Origin: Sinotaia quadrata
Lineage: Eukaryota; Mollusca; Gastropoda; Architaenioglossa; Viviparidae
Assembly (NCBI GenBank): GCA_028829895.1
Contig: CM054181.1
Span: forward strand, 115,015,860-115,079,859
Reading direction: 5' to 3'
DNA: 64,000 bases
Shown here: positions 25,601 to 37,430 of the stretch, piece by piece
Numbering within the stretch: position 1 is the first letter of the stretch
Layout: each line of letters opens with the position of its first letter
The notes under the pieces: generated by a model
What the model saw: only the letters and a program-made list of their open reading frames with translations
Databases searched by the model: none
Told to the model about the DNA's origin: nothing
Position numbers and translations under genes: made by a program

Positions 25601-28600
25601 GTTTGGTAGTGAAACAGAGGTATGAGCTGCCAACATTCCTTCATCCCAGTTTCAGACGTGGGCTCTGATAACTTATTTCTTAGAGTATTCAATGCTGCGT
25701 TTCATATTAAATTTACATAACATTACTCAGTGAGTAACTAAAATGCAAACTATAATATTGGTACATCATTCCATGCAAGAAAGCAGTGAAATGTACTCAC
25801 TGGCACTGATTTGCCTAGTGTACACACTCGCCAACTGATTTATCTAGCATATACACTCACCAACACTGATATGTCTAGCATACATACTGACACTGATTTG
25901 CCTGATGTATAAACTGGTACCTATTTGCCAGAGAAGTTAAAATTATACCATATAGACATGTCTATACCATTGAGTATGTTAGACAAATCATTGCCATTTG
26001 GGTAGGCTAGGCAAATGAGTGCCTTTTAAAAATTGCCAACAGAATTTGGACAACTTCATTCATATTTGGTATAGGTCAATGCCATTGAATTAAACATCAT
26101 CATTTCCTTTACTCTTTTCAGGACAGTAGAGATAAATAATACAGATGCTGAGGGAAGATTGGTACTTGGAGATGGGGTGAGTTTACTTTCTCAGATGAAA
26201 TGTTTTATATATATATATATATATAAACTTTTGTATTATGTTGCAATAGATGATTAAAGTAGCATAATAAAATTTATTTGGTAAAAAAGATGTATTGAAA
26301 CATTCTTCACCAAAATAATGAAAAAAATCCAAGATATCTTGGAATTCTGAAATTGGTATAAAACATGGAAAACACACACAAAACAAAAATGAATGATTCT
26401 AGATTGTTTATTTGCTAATAATGTGCAGCTGACCTCTGTGAATCATACTTTTTAAAATAAAGTTTTTGTTTTTTTAATAATCTGAAGAAAATCATAACTT
26501 TACCAAATTTTGTTAGAATACAATGGAAATTCGACATTACATGGTAATCAACATGTTTTAAAACATGACACAAGGAAATTTTGGTTATCTTTGTTCTATG
26601 CCGAGGACTTATATTTAACATAACTATTAAAGTTATCAAAAATCCCCCATGTCACTTTGCAGTTGATGATTACAGTGACATAATAAAAATGGTTTGGTGA
26701 AAAAAAAAAAAAAAGATTTATTAGAAAAAGTTCGGGTCTTCCAAAAAAACGAAGAAAAACTCAAGATGGCCACCATATGTGCAATGAAACTTTGGTATTC
26801 TGAAAATGGTACAAAATAATGCTGTTTTTTGTTACATCATCGTTGCATGCTGTTAATTACAAAATATTGCTTCTATAAAAAGTATCCTCTACAGATGCCA
26901 AACTTACCCTTAAATAATCTTTAAAAGTAATATGTTGCTATTTATTATCCACATTTTTAAAAGAACAGAGTAAATTTCATTTTCGAGTATTTTCAAAAGT
27001 TTTATCATTTTCAAAGTTTATACTTTCTAGTGCTGAAAAAAAACAATGTTAAATGTGTTTTGTAATGGTCCTTTATATCAGATATGATATACACATGGTA
27101 AGAATGTATTTATCTTTTGGTACAAACAGATTTTACAAAAATTAAACTGTAATTTTAATTTTAAATCAGAGTTCTGTGTGGTGCCAAGAGCAGAATATGT
27201 GCTGCAAAAATTATGCTAATTAATGCCTGATTTTCTTTTATATTTGCTATCAAACAACAGGTTGCCTATGCACAGAAAGATTTAAAATGTGATACAATTG
27301 TGGACATGGCAACACTGACTGGTGCCCAAGGCATTGCTACAGGTAAATTTGATTTCATTCACTATTACAGGTTCCAGTGTTGAAATATTAACACTCTTTC
27401 TTCCAGGGTTTGTTAACATTTTTTAGATATTTGTCTGTATATATACATACCTTAGTAGTTCTCAGAATTAATGATGAAACACAAATAACTGAACCAAATT
27501 ATACGCAGCAAGTTCAGAGTTTTTCCCCAACGAATGTGACTTTGTCTTGTGCCCAACCCATAAAATTGATTTATATACATATGTCCATAGCTAAGGCCAG
27601 CATTTCTTTAGTACAAGTGAGATTGTACTGATAAAAAGAGTGATCATGTATATATATTGATATTATATATATATATATTATTTTTCATTTTTTTGCTAAT
27701 GCTTGCTTGGATGGGAGAATTGGTTTTATAGGAGTGCTTTTTAGAAAAAATTTGCATATAGTGCATTTTCATGCTATTATGCAATCCCAATAACAGGCAA
27801 ATATCATGCTGGCATTGTGACCAATTCTGAAGACATGGAAGTTGCCTGTGTCATTGCTGGAAAGAACAGTGGTGACCTTGTTCACCCCCTCCCCTACAGC
27901 CCAGAACTCCATTTCAGCGAGTTTGCCTCTGTTATGGCTGACATGAAGAATTCAGTTGCAGTAAGTTCGCCTTTTTTTTTTTATGATGGTTTAGTTTATT
28001 TTAGAAACACCATATATTAAAAAATATAATAATGAAGTTGACCTACATTTACAAGTGCATGCTTTGTTGGTCACTTAAATCTGAGAGGAATTAAATATCT
28101 AATTAGTTAAACACTATGATCATATACGTGATCTGCTGAGGGTATACGTCTTTTGAATAGTGGTGAAGACGGGTGTGGTATTGATGAAATAACTAGCTTG
28201 ATTGAATATTTGTTTCCAGGAACGTGGCAATGCACAGGTTTCCTGTGCAGGACTTTTCATACACTCCCACATTGGCTTTGACTTTCCTGGTATTTGGCTT
28301 CACATTGACATGGCATCCCCTGTCTACGTGGTGAGATGTTTTATTCCTCTCTCATTTTTGTTTAAGATATATTTCCATAGTGAATTCCAACATGAATTTG
28401 TTCAGCTTATAACACAAGAATTTTTTAGAATGCTTATGAAGAAAACAATTTATTTAGCATGCTCATACTGTTCCCTTGTGTATACACTATATGCAAATTA
28501 AATGTCATTTAACTCTGCAGGCAGCTTAGTATAGGAGTCTTTACAAAGTGGTAGTGCTCAAGAGGCATTCTTAACTGGCAAGATGCCACAAATAACTTGA

Positions 28601-29530
28601 TGTGTGTTTTTCATTTTATCCTGTGATTTTCACTCATTAACAAATTTCAAATTAAGTTTTCTACTAGCATGCAACAGATTTTTATTTTTTACTATTATTC
28701 ACATGAAAGTACTGTGTAATCACTTCAGAGCTTTTGCAGGGTGTATAGTCTGCTGTTGAAGTGCTGATGTTTCACTCGAGTAACTTCTGTACCTAGGCAT
28801 TCTTCACATGAGAAATAGCTCGTGAAGGTGTATGCACAACTTCTCTCTTCAGGAAATGTCACATGCAGATTCTTGTCATGCATACAGTTTTTTTTTAGTA
28901 GTTTCTGTACCAAAACATTACCATGAGAAATAGTTTTTCAGGGTGGACACAAATTTCTTTTGTCAGGTAATGTGTCAGATGCAGGACATTGTTGTGATTA
29001 CATATTGGTTTGCTCAACAGTATGTTGAAAAACTGTTCTTGGAAATAGTGCCATACAAATAATTTACTAGTTTGGTATCTGAATCCCTATAAAACTGATA
29101 AAAATCCTCTGTTTACTTGCTAACAACAATGTTGGTCCACTCATCTTCTGGCAAAACTTTTATATTGTTTGATTTATTTTGTTCAAAACCAGTTATTTTA
29201 CTGGAACATGCAAGGAATTTTAAAATTATAGTCATTAGTATGTTTAAATTGGCATATATAAGATTTTTCTATTTAAACAACAAAGAAGGCTTAGTAAAAA
29301 TGTTAATAAATATACTGTTTGACCACATGACTTCTGTTTATTGTTATAACTTAATTTAATATTTTTGTGTGCAGGGTGAACGTGCAACCGGTTATGGTGT
29401 AGCACTACTAGTCACGCTGTTTGGTTCTCTGTCAAGCAATTCCTTGGTTCAAAGCATTTCCCCTGACACACTGTGCAATGGCATGGACACTGACGATGGA
29501 AATGCACCCAAAAAGATACGCCTGACTTAA
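16650..29530 (+). CDS. NPEPL1: Probable aminopeptidase NPEPL1 (M17 leucyl-aminopeptidase family), 11 exons, complete
   Basis: Exons are 16650-16796, 19305-19487, 20504-20761, 22105-22186, 23513-23655, 25377-25555, 26122-26176, 27261-27342, 27797-27960, 28220-28330 and 29375-29530. All phases agree, and the total is 1560 nt or 519 aa (human NPEPL1 is about 523). Family motifs are DSCSLWLNNATVAALP, GIVYDTGG, MKRDCGGA, INNTDAEGRLV, DMATLTGAQGIATG, CGDLVHP-like SGDLVHP, ADMKNSVA and GERATG. By alignment to M17 peptidases, metal ligands are K257, D262, D280, D339 and E341, and catalytic K269 and R343 are also present. The enzyme is therefore expected to be an active two-metal exopeptidase releasing N-terminal residues; its physiological substrate is unknown in the family. 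The C-terminus ends in basic KKIRLT, comparable to the human KRRRLV tail. No signal peptide is seen. One intron (25556-26121) uses a GC donor. Confidence 0.95.
16797..22104 (+). other. NPEPL1 introns 1-3
   Basis: Introns 16797-19304, 19488-20503 and 20762-22104 have GT-AG ends. They are AT-rich with poly-T and poly-A tracts. Around 18060-18430 there is a less AT-rich patch (AAGCCCATGGGTCACATGTG and following) that resembles a degraded DNA-transposon or MITE tail, but no termini were found. Nothing else is supported. Confidence 0.5.
23050..24010. repeat. Degenerate repeats in NPEPL1 introns 4 and 5
   Basis: At about 23080-23350 three diverged units share TTTAGAATC, GTTTATCTCT and AGGCATTT at intervals of about 100 bases. 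At about 23933-24003 a unit of about 33 bases (GAATGGTGGTGTGCGCTTGT plus GAGTGAGAGAAAA) occurs twice in tandem, followed by a partial third GAATGGTG. The exon 5 sequence 23513-23655 lies between these and is unaffected. Confidence 0.6.
25554..25561 (+). promoter_or_regulatory. GC-type 5' splice site of NPEPL1 intron 6
   Basis: The exon end AG is followed by GCAAGC. Splicing here to TTTTCAG|G at 26121/26122 restores the conserved LYSGRTVEINNTDAEGR. The next GT donor at 25620 (GAG|GTATGAG) would put exon 7 into a frame with a stop after five codons, so the GC site is the one that preserves the protein. AG|GCAAG is the usual context of GC-AG introns. Confidence 0.85.
25790..26830. repeat. Degenerate repeats in NPEPL1 introns 6 and 7
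   Basis: At 25795-25925 units of about 35-40 bases with CACTGATTTGCC or CACTGATATGTC and TAGCATA recur about four times. Separately, a block at about 26245-26365 (GATGATTAAAGTAGCATAAT onward) has a diverged second copy at about 26664-26815 (GATGATTACAGTGACATAAT onward, ending GGTATTCTGAAAATGGTA). Between them is AT-rich sequence with an (AT)n run at 26205-26225. Confidence 0.55.
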
Positions 29531-29744
29531 ATGGTTTAGGTTTAAGCTTGACTGCTTTGAGCATGGCAGCCATGCTAACCGAATTTGGAGAGCTTTGGAT
29601 GGGTTTTTTTGCACTCTGTCTGAAGAATGCTTCATGAAATTTCCATTTTTAATTTTGTAGAAAGAGTTTACATCAAGCTCAGAGGTTTGCTTTTCATTGT
29701 TTAACAGAAAACATTGCAAATGAGAATTTTAGTCGGATAAATTA

Positions 29745-29750
29745 AATAAA
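29745..29750 (+). promoter_or_regulatory. Candidate polyadenylation signal of NPEPL1
   Basis: An AATAAA hexamer lies 215 bases after the stop codon, in an AT-rich 3' UTR. This is a sequence match only; the cleavage site is unknown and later AATAAA copies exist. Confidence 0.5.
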
Positions 29751-32700
29751 TATTCTAAAAGTGACATTGTAATTGGATGCATATAATCTTACAATTTAAA
29801 AAAAAAAAAATCACTGTTAAACCACTGTGTATTCATTAAATGTATATGAGTGATAACTAAATCAGACACCTGAATGAATTACATGGACTAGTTTGATTCT
29901 ATACATAATGATTTTATTTAAATGAAACTTACCCCTAACACTTTTTAGCTTGAATGTTCACTTTTTTGAACATTTTTGCATGTATCACTTTGTCCAGCTG
30001 AAAGAGCATTTATTGTTCACACCATTGAGTTATGCTGTCCAGGAGGACTTATTATCAAAGTCATTTTAATCTTTTCATGTAAATTTAGCACTTTTATACT
30101 GATCTTTCAGTATTTGTTATTAAGAAGCCATCACTTAATGACAATGCATTTTGGGCAGATCCCCACCCCTAATTCACCTTACCCTCCCCAATCACGTTTT
30201 ATCACAAAACCTCAGACCACAGCCACCACTTTATAATATAGCGTCAAAAAATTCTTACCCACACAAGAAGCAAAATAAATAAATAAATAATAATAATTTG
30301 CTTCAATAATATTGCTTTGGAAACACTTAAATCTAGTATTTACAAACAACAAAAACATGATCCTTGCACATATACTGAATTGTGAAATATTTAATTCAGT
30401 AGAAAAATATTGATTAATGCAAGGATAAATCTCTGAAAATGTATCTATAACTTTATCATGCATTCTGTAAAGTCATTACAAATCACGTGTACTGACTTTC
30501 TTTTATTATATAAATACTACATACCTCAAACAATTGAAGTAAATTGTAATTTTTCCATACTTGAAAGTAAATCCAGAGATTTTCCCATTATTTGACTCAT
30601 TTGTCTGTTCTCATCTGAAATATTTTTTTTTATAAATAATATGAATTCAGACAATTTTAACCAGGAAAAAAATCACCATGGACTGGACTTGTTCTCTTGG
30701 TCAGGCATATTTAAAACAAATTGAGTTGGCCAGTTGAAATGAAAGATATCAAATGCTTAATTGTTAAGATTTCAGAGATGGCGAATGGTTGGCTGTCAGG
30801 AGTCACTGAGAGCAATTGTAAATAAAGTTTTCGAGTACTGTTTTTACTTTATAATCACTTTATTAAAATAGACAACAAGAAAATAACTTTTGATGCTCAA
30901 CAGTTCCTTTTTTCTGGTTTGAGCTAAGTAGGCATCAGTGTGCAAATTACAATGTCTTACTCTTGCTCCAATTTTTGGAAAATGATATATGACAGCAGAC
31001 TTCATGTTGTGGCATTAACATTTTTTATTCCTCCTTAATGGCACAGACAAAGTTACACTTTTTAAATGTTATAGAAGCCCAAAAATACAATTAAATGGGA
31101 GTGTCTTGCTGCCTAGAAGTACAACTACCCAGATGAATCAAGCGAATTAATGTCTTCACAACGGAACTTTGTACATGCATATTAATGAGTTCATGTGAGT
31201 GCATGTGCTGTCTTCATTTATTATAGAATTAATGTTATTATTTCAGATAGTGACCCTGACCCTACACCATATATTTTGTCACATTTTCAGTTGAATAGAT
31301 TATTTCTATTTAGTAGCATGCAATTTAGTAATTTGATTAGTTCTTTGTGTACTTCTTTTGGTTCAGTTAGGGTGAAAAGACACGTCTACTTAAGCATTTG
31401 GTTACAAAACAATAGTTTCAACCTGAAATCCGTCATTAAACTTGCTCTTTTTGACAAAGTCCGGAATTTTGTTTGTTACCACTGAGAAGAATTCTTTTTG
31501 TGACATAATATTGTTTAAGAAGCATGCGCACACCCTATCATCACAAATTGTCGCACAAGTCAGACTCTCCTCTCCTCTCCTCTTCATTGGTGCTTGATGT
31601 CTTATATGGGTGGCCCAAAATGATCCGTTTGTTCAAGGAGCATACATTATATAAGTTGTAAGCACATTAAAGATGTAAACAAAGTGCTTTGGGTTTGGAT
31701 TGCTTCATGAACTGTGACTCCTTCAATTGTATGCTCAGCAAAATAATGCAATCTCAAAACTATACAAATCGTATACTACTTACTGAGGGCTTACTGCCAT
31801 TTTGAAACATTGTATAAAAATTTACCAATAATGCATAATTACAGCATTTTTAGGCAATAATAAATACAGAAAACTCATAACTGCACAAGAGTCATATACC
31901 AATAACAAAATAACTACATCAGAGAAACAAATATAGCAATAATTAATAGATACATTTGACAATAAATAATTGCAGCTGTGATAATAGTGTTTTATGGATA
32001 ACAGATCTGTATATATGCTATATAAGTCATTTCAGCAGCGGTATGACTGTTATAAAAAAAGTGGATACATTATGCCAGAAATAATTAGTTAATAATAATC
32101 AGGGATGAAAAGTGTGTACCAGTAATAAATACATTATTCCAGTTAAAGATACATTATACCTGTAATAGATTATTATGCCAGTAATGAGTAAAGTGTAAAT
32201 GGAATTTGAGCTTTATTTTTTTTTTCACCACAATCTTTTAAACAGCTTTGGAATGATCTTTTTATATTTCATATTCTAGTATAATTCCAATTTCAACAGA
32301 GTTGTCTTCCAAAGTGAATCAGCAAAAATTTAACGACTTAAATCACATTTGTCTCCCTCTGCTGGGCAGATTCATGCTTGTTAGGTAAAACTTCAGCTTG
32401 GTTATCTTTAGCAGCCTTGTGGTTTCTAAATGTTCACCATTGAAATGAGAAGTTACTGAAGTATCTCTCAATTTTAAATCTATGTACTATAAGAGGAAAC
32501 TTAAATAAGATCACTTGATTATGTTTACTTTTAGAGAGCAAAGTTATCTTGGTAAAAGAATGTGCTATAGTGGTAAAAATTATCACATCATCCGTTGTAC
32601 TGTTCTAACATCTTATATTATTTTGCCAGGTGCAGTTATTTTAAGAATGTGTTATTGTTGTGTGTCATAAAATATGAGTTTTTCTTTTTCATTGTGTTGT

Positions 32701-34130
32701 TTATTATTAAATGCAACTTTAACAATAATATCTCTCCACATAGCAATGAGTGTTAGTGGTTATTGGTGGTTTTTCTTTATAGCACTCTTACTAACAGAGT
32801 AGTCTATAGAAAGGAATTTTTCCTTAATTCTAAACCTAGAGAAATGGATTAAATGTTGTGAATGGAATGAGCTTGAAGTAGATGTTTGTATCCAATACAG
32901 ATGTTAGATTTTAAAATTAGGTTGTGGAAATTGCTTTTATCAGTTATCATGACAGAAATGGTAATTTTTATTTATTTACTCATTATTTTTGTTCCAGATG
33001 CAATTATTACAACTGATAATGTAAAACTATTAATGGTTCATGATTTTAAGCATGAAGTGCATATTGCAGATGAAACACTATAATCCATACACTCTTGTGG
33101 TTGTTCATAAGCAAGCTACATGGCAGGCTGTTAGTGAATGTCATAATTTCTAAATCTGTTTGAAGAATGAGAATGATACATAATGTTTATTAGACAATGA
33201 GTTACACAGTTTGGTCTCACTATTGTCAATTTATTTAGATGCCATGTCTCCATATCATTCAAGTGAGCATTCCAATATTCTGACCAAAAAGAAGTGTCTG
33301 TTTTGAGAGACAACAAAAAACCTGATTTTAAATTAATATAACAATTTCACTTGTGACCTTATGACCAAAACAGGCTAGTTTGTGCATGTTTTTCATACAA
33401 ACTGTTTGTCTAATGCTGAAGTCAGATGGGTGTTAAATATTGTTTAAGAAGAGTGTTTTACAGGCTGGAATATTTAATTTGAAATATTAATTAGAATAAA
33501 ATCTAGTCTGAAACATATGCAAAGTAGTGATGAAGATATATTCATTGTGTTGAAGATTCAGGCTACAGACCAATTCTGACACTTCTAATAACCAACACTT
33601 TTATCCTGTTCAAGCTCTTAGCATATCTAGATTAGATTATTTTATGGGAGTTATATGGTTCAGGGCATAGGCATCTCTTGTGCAGGAGATAGCGAGTTCA
33701 AGTATATAACCTGACAATTTATATGAAGTGTTAATAAGTTTATTTATTATTAATTGAAATAGATTAGATATAATACATTCATTTCCTTATTGGAAAATAA
33801 TATATATGCATATGATTACTGACAAAATTCGTTTTTAAAAAAATTTGACAACAGCAGTATGTTGGTGTTTTTTCAGAAAAAAAACAGGCAAAATAATTAA
33901 AGTTTTGAAGAAACAATATTTTTTTAACGTTTTCTTTGCTATTTCTTCTAAGAATTTGGGTAGCACAATGGTAATTGCTGAACTGTTTCAAGTTCTTGAT
34001 GGTTTCAGTCAGTAAAATGCTGAAACCCAGAAGATTGGGATAACCTATCAGCTTCAGAAGTCAACATTTTCTCATTGCATTTTGTATTAAACACTTTTAT
34101 ACAAAAGCTAAACACAGCTTAGCTGTTTTA
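29751..34130. other. Intergenic region downstream of NPEPL1
   Basis: AT-rich, with no exon-like segment recognised on either strand. Short degenerate ATAC/CAGTAATA-type repeats are present at about 32020-32190. A stretch at 33655-33720 has a weak tRNA-like B-box (GAGTTCAAGT) that could be a decayed SINE. Confidence 0.5.
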
Positions 34131-34139
34131 CCTAGCTTT

Positions 34140-34640
34140 CATTGACATTGGTGTGAAAAATTGGGGATAAAATATTAGGTTACATAGACATCGTGAACTA
34201 TAGAGTATAGGTGATGTACCCAACTGCCTTTAACATTGGTATGAAAGGCAGGGGCTAAACTCTTTTGGCATAGAGGATGACTTCCAAATTAATATTGATA
34301 TCTGTGTGAAATATAGGGTTTATACACTATTAATATAGAGTATGTTTTACCCAACTGCCTTTAACATTGGTATGAAATGGCTAAACTCTTTTGGCATAGA
34401 GGATGACTTCCAAATTAATATTGATATCTGTGTGAAATATAGGGTTTAGACACTATTAATATAGAGTATGTTTTACCCAACTGCCTTTAACATTGGTATG
34501 AAATGGCTAAACTCTTTTGACATAGAGGATGACTTCCAAATTAATATTGATATCTGTGTGAAATATAGGGTTTAGACACTATTAATATAGAGTATGTTTT
34601 ACCCAACTGACTTTGACATTGGTGTGAAAAAAAACGGTCA
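34140..34640. repeat. 126-bp minisatellite, about three full units plus diverged flanks
   Basis: CAACTG of the phrase CCCAACTGCCTTTAACATTG recurs at 34221, 34352, 34478 and 34604, giving spacings of 131, 126 and 126 bases. The two central units are almost identical. A more diverged copy precedes the array from about 34140. Confidence 0.92.
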
Positions 34641-35412
34641 GTGGCTATATTGCATATCCTACCCTCAGAATTATAAAATATAATTTGTGAATGCTATTTC
34701 TATTGCAATGTGGTAGTCAATCAGTAAACTGATCTAAAGTGTGCTAACTCTGGCTAACAGGCCTGATTTTTTTTTTTTATACTCTAGTATCTGTTACAAG
34801 TGTTAGGTTGTCCTTAACACGAACTTGTAACCTTAGAACTTTTAACCCATTTTTCTCAAAGTGATACTAGTTTTTTTTAGCCTAATGTTGAAAGTGGTGA
34901 TAAGTTGAAGGACATATGGCATTTGTTCAGCAGACTTAAATGGCCTTTCTTAGTTTGCAATCTTTGTTTTGGGTTTTATCGAGAACATTTTTGTAGAAAT
35001 GGGTCAAAGTTGTCTCACTTGTTTGTTTGCAGATGTATCAGCTTCTTACAGATAGTGATCAGTGTGAGAAAAAAAAAACCTGCTAAATTTTTATGATTTA
35101 TGTGTAAACTTTTGTGTGGGTTTACTTTTTTTATTTTACTGTTTCTATATTATGTCTATTTATATGTATTCTGATGCAGTTTAATAATTGTCAGATTAAA
35201 ATGTATTTGATGTTTGTAACCATTAAAGCTTCTATGCCAATAGAATTGTTTCTGATGAGTTTTTTTGATTTGATTTGCGCTGTTCATTTGTTGATCAATT
35301 GGTTTGGGGAACAAAATATATTTGTGGAATTATATATATTGTAATTACTGTATATTCATGACAGAAATGCAAAATCAAATATAAAAAATTCACCTTAAGA
35401 TGCTTTGGCACT

Positions 35413-35575
35413 GTAGATGTCCTTTCCAGATCATGTCTCTTCTTTGGCTCTTGTAGATGTCCTTTAGAGAACATGTCTGTCCATTGGTTCTTGTAAATGT
35501 CCTGTCCAGATCAAGTCTCTCCTTTGGCTTTTCTGGATGTCTTTTACAGAGCATAAGTTCCTCCTTTGGCACTTT
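35413..35575. repeat. 40-bp tandem repeat, four diverged copies
   Basis: Four units of 40 bases begin TAGATGTCCT, TAGATGTCCT, TAAATGTCCT and TGGATGTCTT and each contains a YTTTGGCTYTTG-like end. The last unit is the most diverged. Short open frames on both strands here follow the periodicity and are not genes. Confidence 0.85.
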
Positions 35576-35639
35576 CATCTGTTTGACATCAGACAAAAAT
35601 TGTAAGCAGTGCAAAACAAAAAAACAGTGTCGTGATTAG

Positions 35640-36780
35640 TGTCTTTTGAGTTTAATGCCATAACAAATAGACTCAAGTCTGTATGAGATCACTGTTAATA
35701 ATGGGTTGCTGTATGTGATTTAATGGGGGTGTCACTCGTGTGCTTGACACTATGAGTAACAGTGGATATGATATATACTATGGGTAATAAAGGGTGCAGT
35801 GTAAGAAATCATGAGTAGCACTGGATGTAGCCTGTGTCTGCATGAGATTATGAATAGCGCTAAAGAGTTTGCATATGTACTTTTGAGGTTATGTGTGTAG
35901 CGTTCGTATGTAAGAGATTTGTAACAATGTGTGTAGCGTAGTGTGAAATATTCTCGGTTTAAATGAGGGCAGTATACATGTGTAAGAATATGTGGGCAAT
36001 AATGGGTGTGTAATACAAGTGCATAAAATTTGTTAGGGTAGCAAATGTCTGCGTAAAATAATGGATATTAATGAATACTGTATAAAAGATTATGGATTGT
36101 AAGGTTTGTAGCATATAACTGCACGAGATTATAGGGCATTAATGAGTGCGAAATACTGCTGAGAGATTGTAGGTACTGAATGTGTCGTACTTGTGTGAAA
36201 TATAGGTAATAATGATTGTGTACTTGAGTAAGACATTTGGAGTAAAAATGGGGTGTAATGTACATGCATAAGACTTTTGTGTAGGGTAATAGTGGTGTGA
36301 ACATGTTCAATGTTGTAGGTAATCAGCAGTGTGATACATTAGTATAAAATATTGAGGCTAATCAGTGGTGTCACAAACGTGTAAGATAATGTGGATAATA
36401 AATGGTATAGTACAAATGTGTAAGATGTGGGTAATCAGTGGTTTGGTATGGACACGAAGAATATTGTGAGTAATCAGTGGTCTGGAAAAAAACCTGGAGA
36501 ATATTGTGGGTAATCAGTATTGTGGTACAACCGTGCAAAATTTTGTGGGTAATCAGTGGTGTGGTACAAACGTGTGAAAAATACTGATTGTCACGTATGA
36601 GTAATAATGGGCATGTTGCACGTGTGTGTAATACTAAATTGTGTAGCATGTAGGTACTTGTGTAAGAAACCATGAATAACAGTGGTTTGTCTCTTGCATG
36701 TGACTGTAGGTATGAGATGCAAGTGTAGGAAATCATGGGGCGGGGCTAGTGAGCATAAAGGAATGTCTGCCATTTTGTAA
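35640..36780. repeat. Long array of degenerate 30-40 bp GTAATCAGTGGTGTG-type repeats
   Basis: Over about 1.1 kb the phrases GTAATCAGTGG or GTAATAATGGGTGTG, then TACAAACGTGTAAGA or TACATGTGTAAGA, then TATTGTGGGTAA recur with irregular spacing. The clearest copies are at 36420-36600. The minus-strand open frames in this interval, at 36371-36736 for example, have internally repeated sequence and are explained by the array. Confidence 0.75.
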
Positions 36781-36954
36781 TGCACTATATATATATATTA
36801 TCTTTACAAAACATGCATAAAATACCAGATTCGTCGTGGGAGTGTGTGTGATGCAATATGCGTGTTTTAGTAAGACTAAGAGAGAAAGAGCTTGCGAGAG
36901 AAGACATGTAGTTGTTGAATTTATTTATTTATTTTTTTAAAATTATCGTTCAGT

Positions 36955-37430
36955 TGTGTTCCTGTTGAGCACTGTGGTGTCGGTGACTGATTTAAGTTTA
37001 ATAATATTGGTGTCGAATCTACTTGTAGTGCTGTTGCTCGCTCGTCCATTGCAAAAAGTGTCTGGCCGGCAACGGCAGACTTTAGTTCGGTAATCTGTGG
37101 ATTAAAGTTGTGGTGGATGTTGTTGCTGTGGTTCCTGATGTAGAGTGGGAGAGGGGTGGGAGGGTGTCTTACAGAGCCCAGGCTAGTAGCACACCAAGTC
37201 GGTACCTAGTGTGTACATTTGCCCAGGATGTCTCCCCTCCCACTTGCCTCCTCACTGGTGATGTTGTCTGTGGCGATGTGGCTGTTCCCCATGTCCAGTG
37301 GGTTGTACAAAGGCTGATGCTAGCACTGTAGCAGCCAGCGTAGGTAGTCTAGCAGCAGTTGAATCATGTCTGCAATGGGGTGATTAAAATATCCCCACTG
37401 CGTGAACTACTGCTCACTGTGCCACTATTA
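36955..37430 (-). repeat. Dispersed repeat, copy 3 (gag-like remnant)
   Basis: Collinear with copy 1 at 9735-10240. Shared pieces include GTTCCTGTTGAGCA, GTGTCTGGCCGGCAA, AAAGTTGTGGTGG, TCTTACAGAGCCCAGGCTAG, CCTCACTGGTGATGTTG and GTCTGCAATGGGGTGATTA. No intact frame is present. It is inserted in the NPEPL1-SLC7 interval, 27 kb from copy 1. Confidence 0.7.

Noticed and set aside
25556..25625. Extension of NPEPL1 exon 6 to the GT donor at 25620
   Set aside because: It would frameshift exon 7 into an early stop and insert residues absent from the family; the GC donor fits the protein.
33655..33720. tRNA-like sequence with a weak B box
   Set aside because: The A box and stem pairing are not convincing; at most a decayed SINE.
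36371..36785. Minus-strand open frames of 121 and 64 residues
   Set aside because: Internal sequence repetition shows they derive from the degenerate GTAATCAGTGG array.
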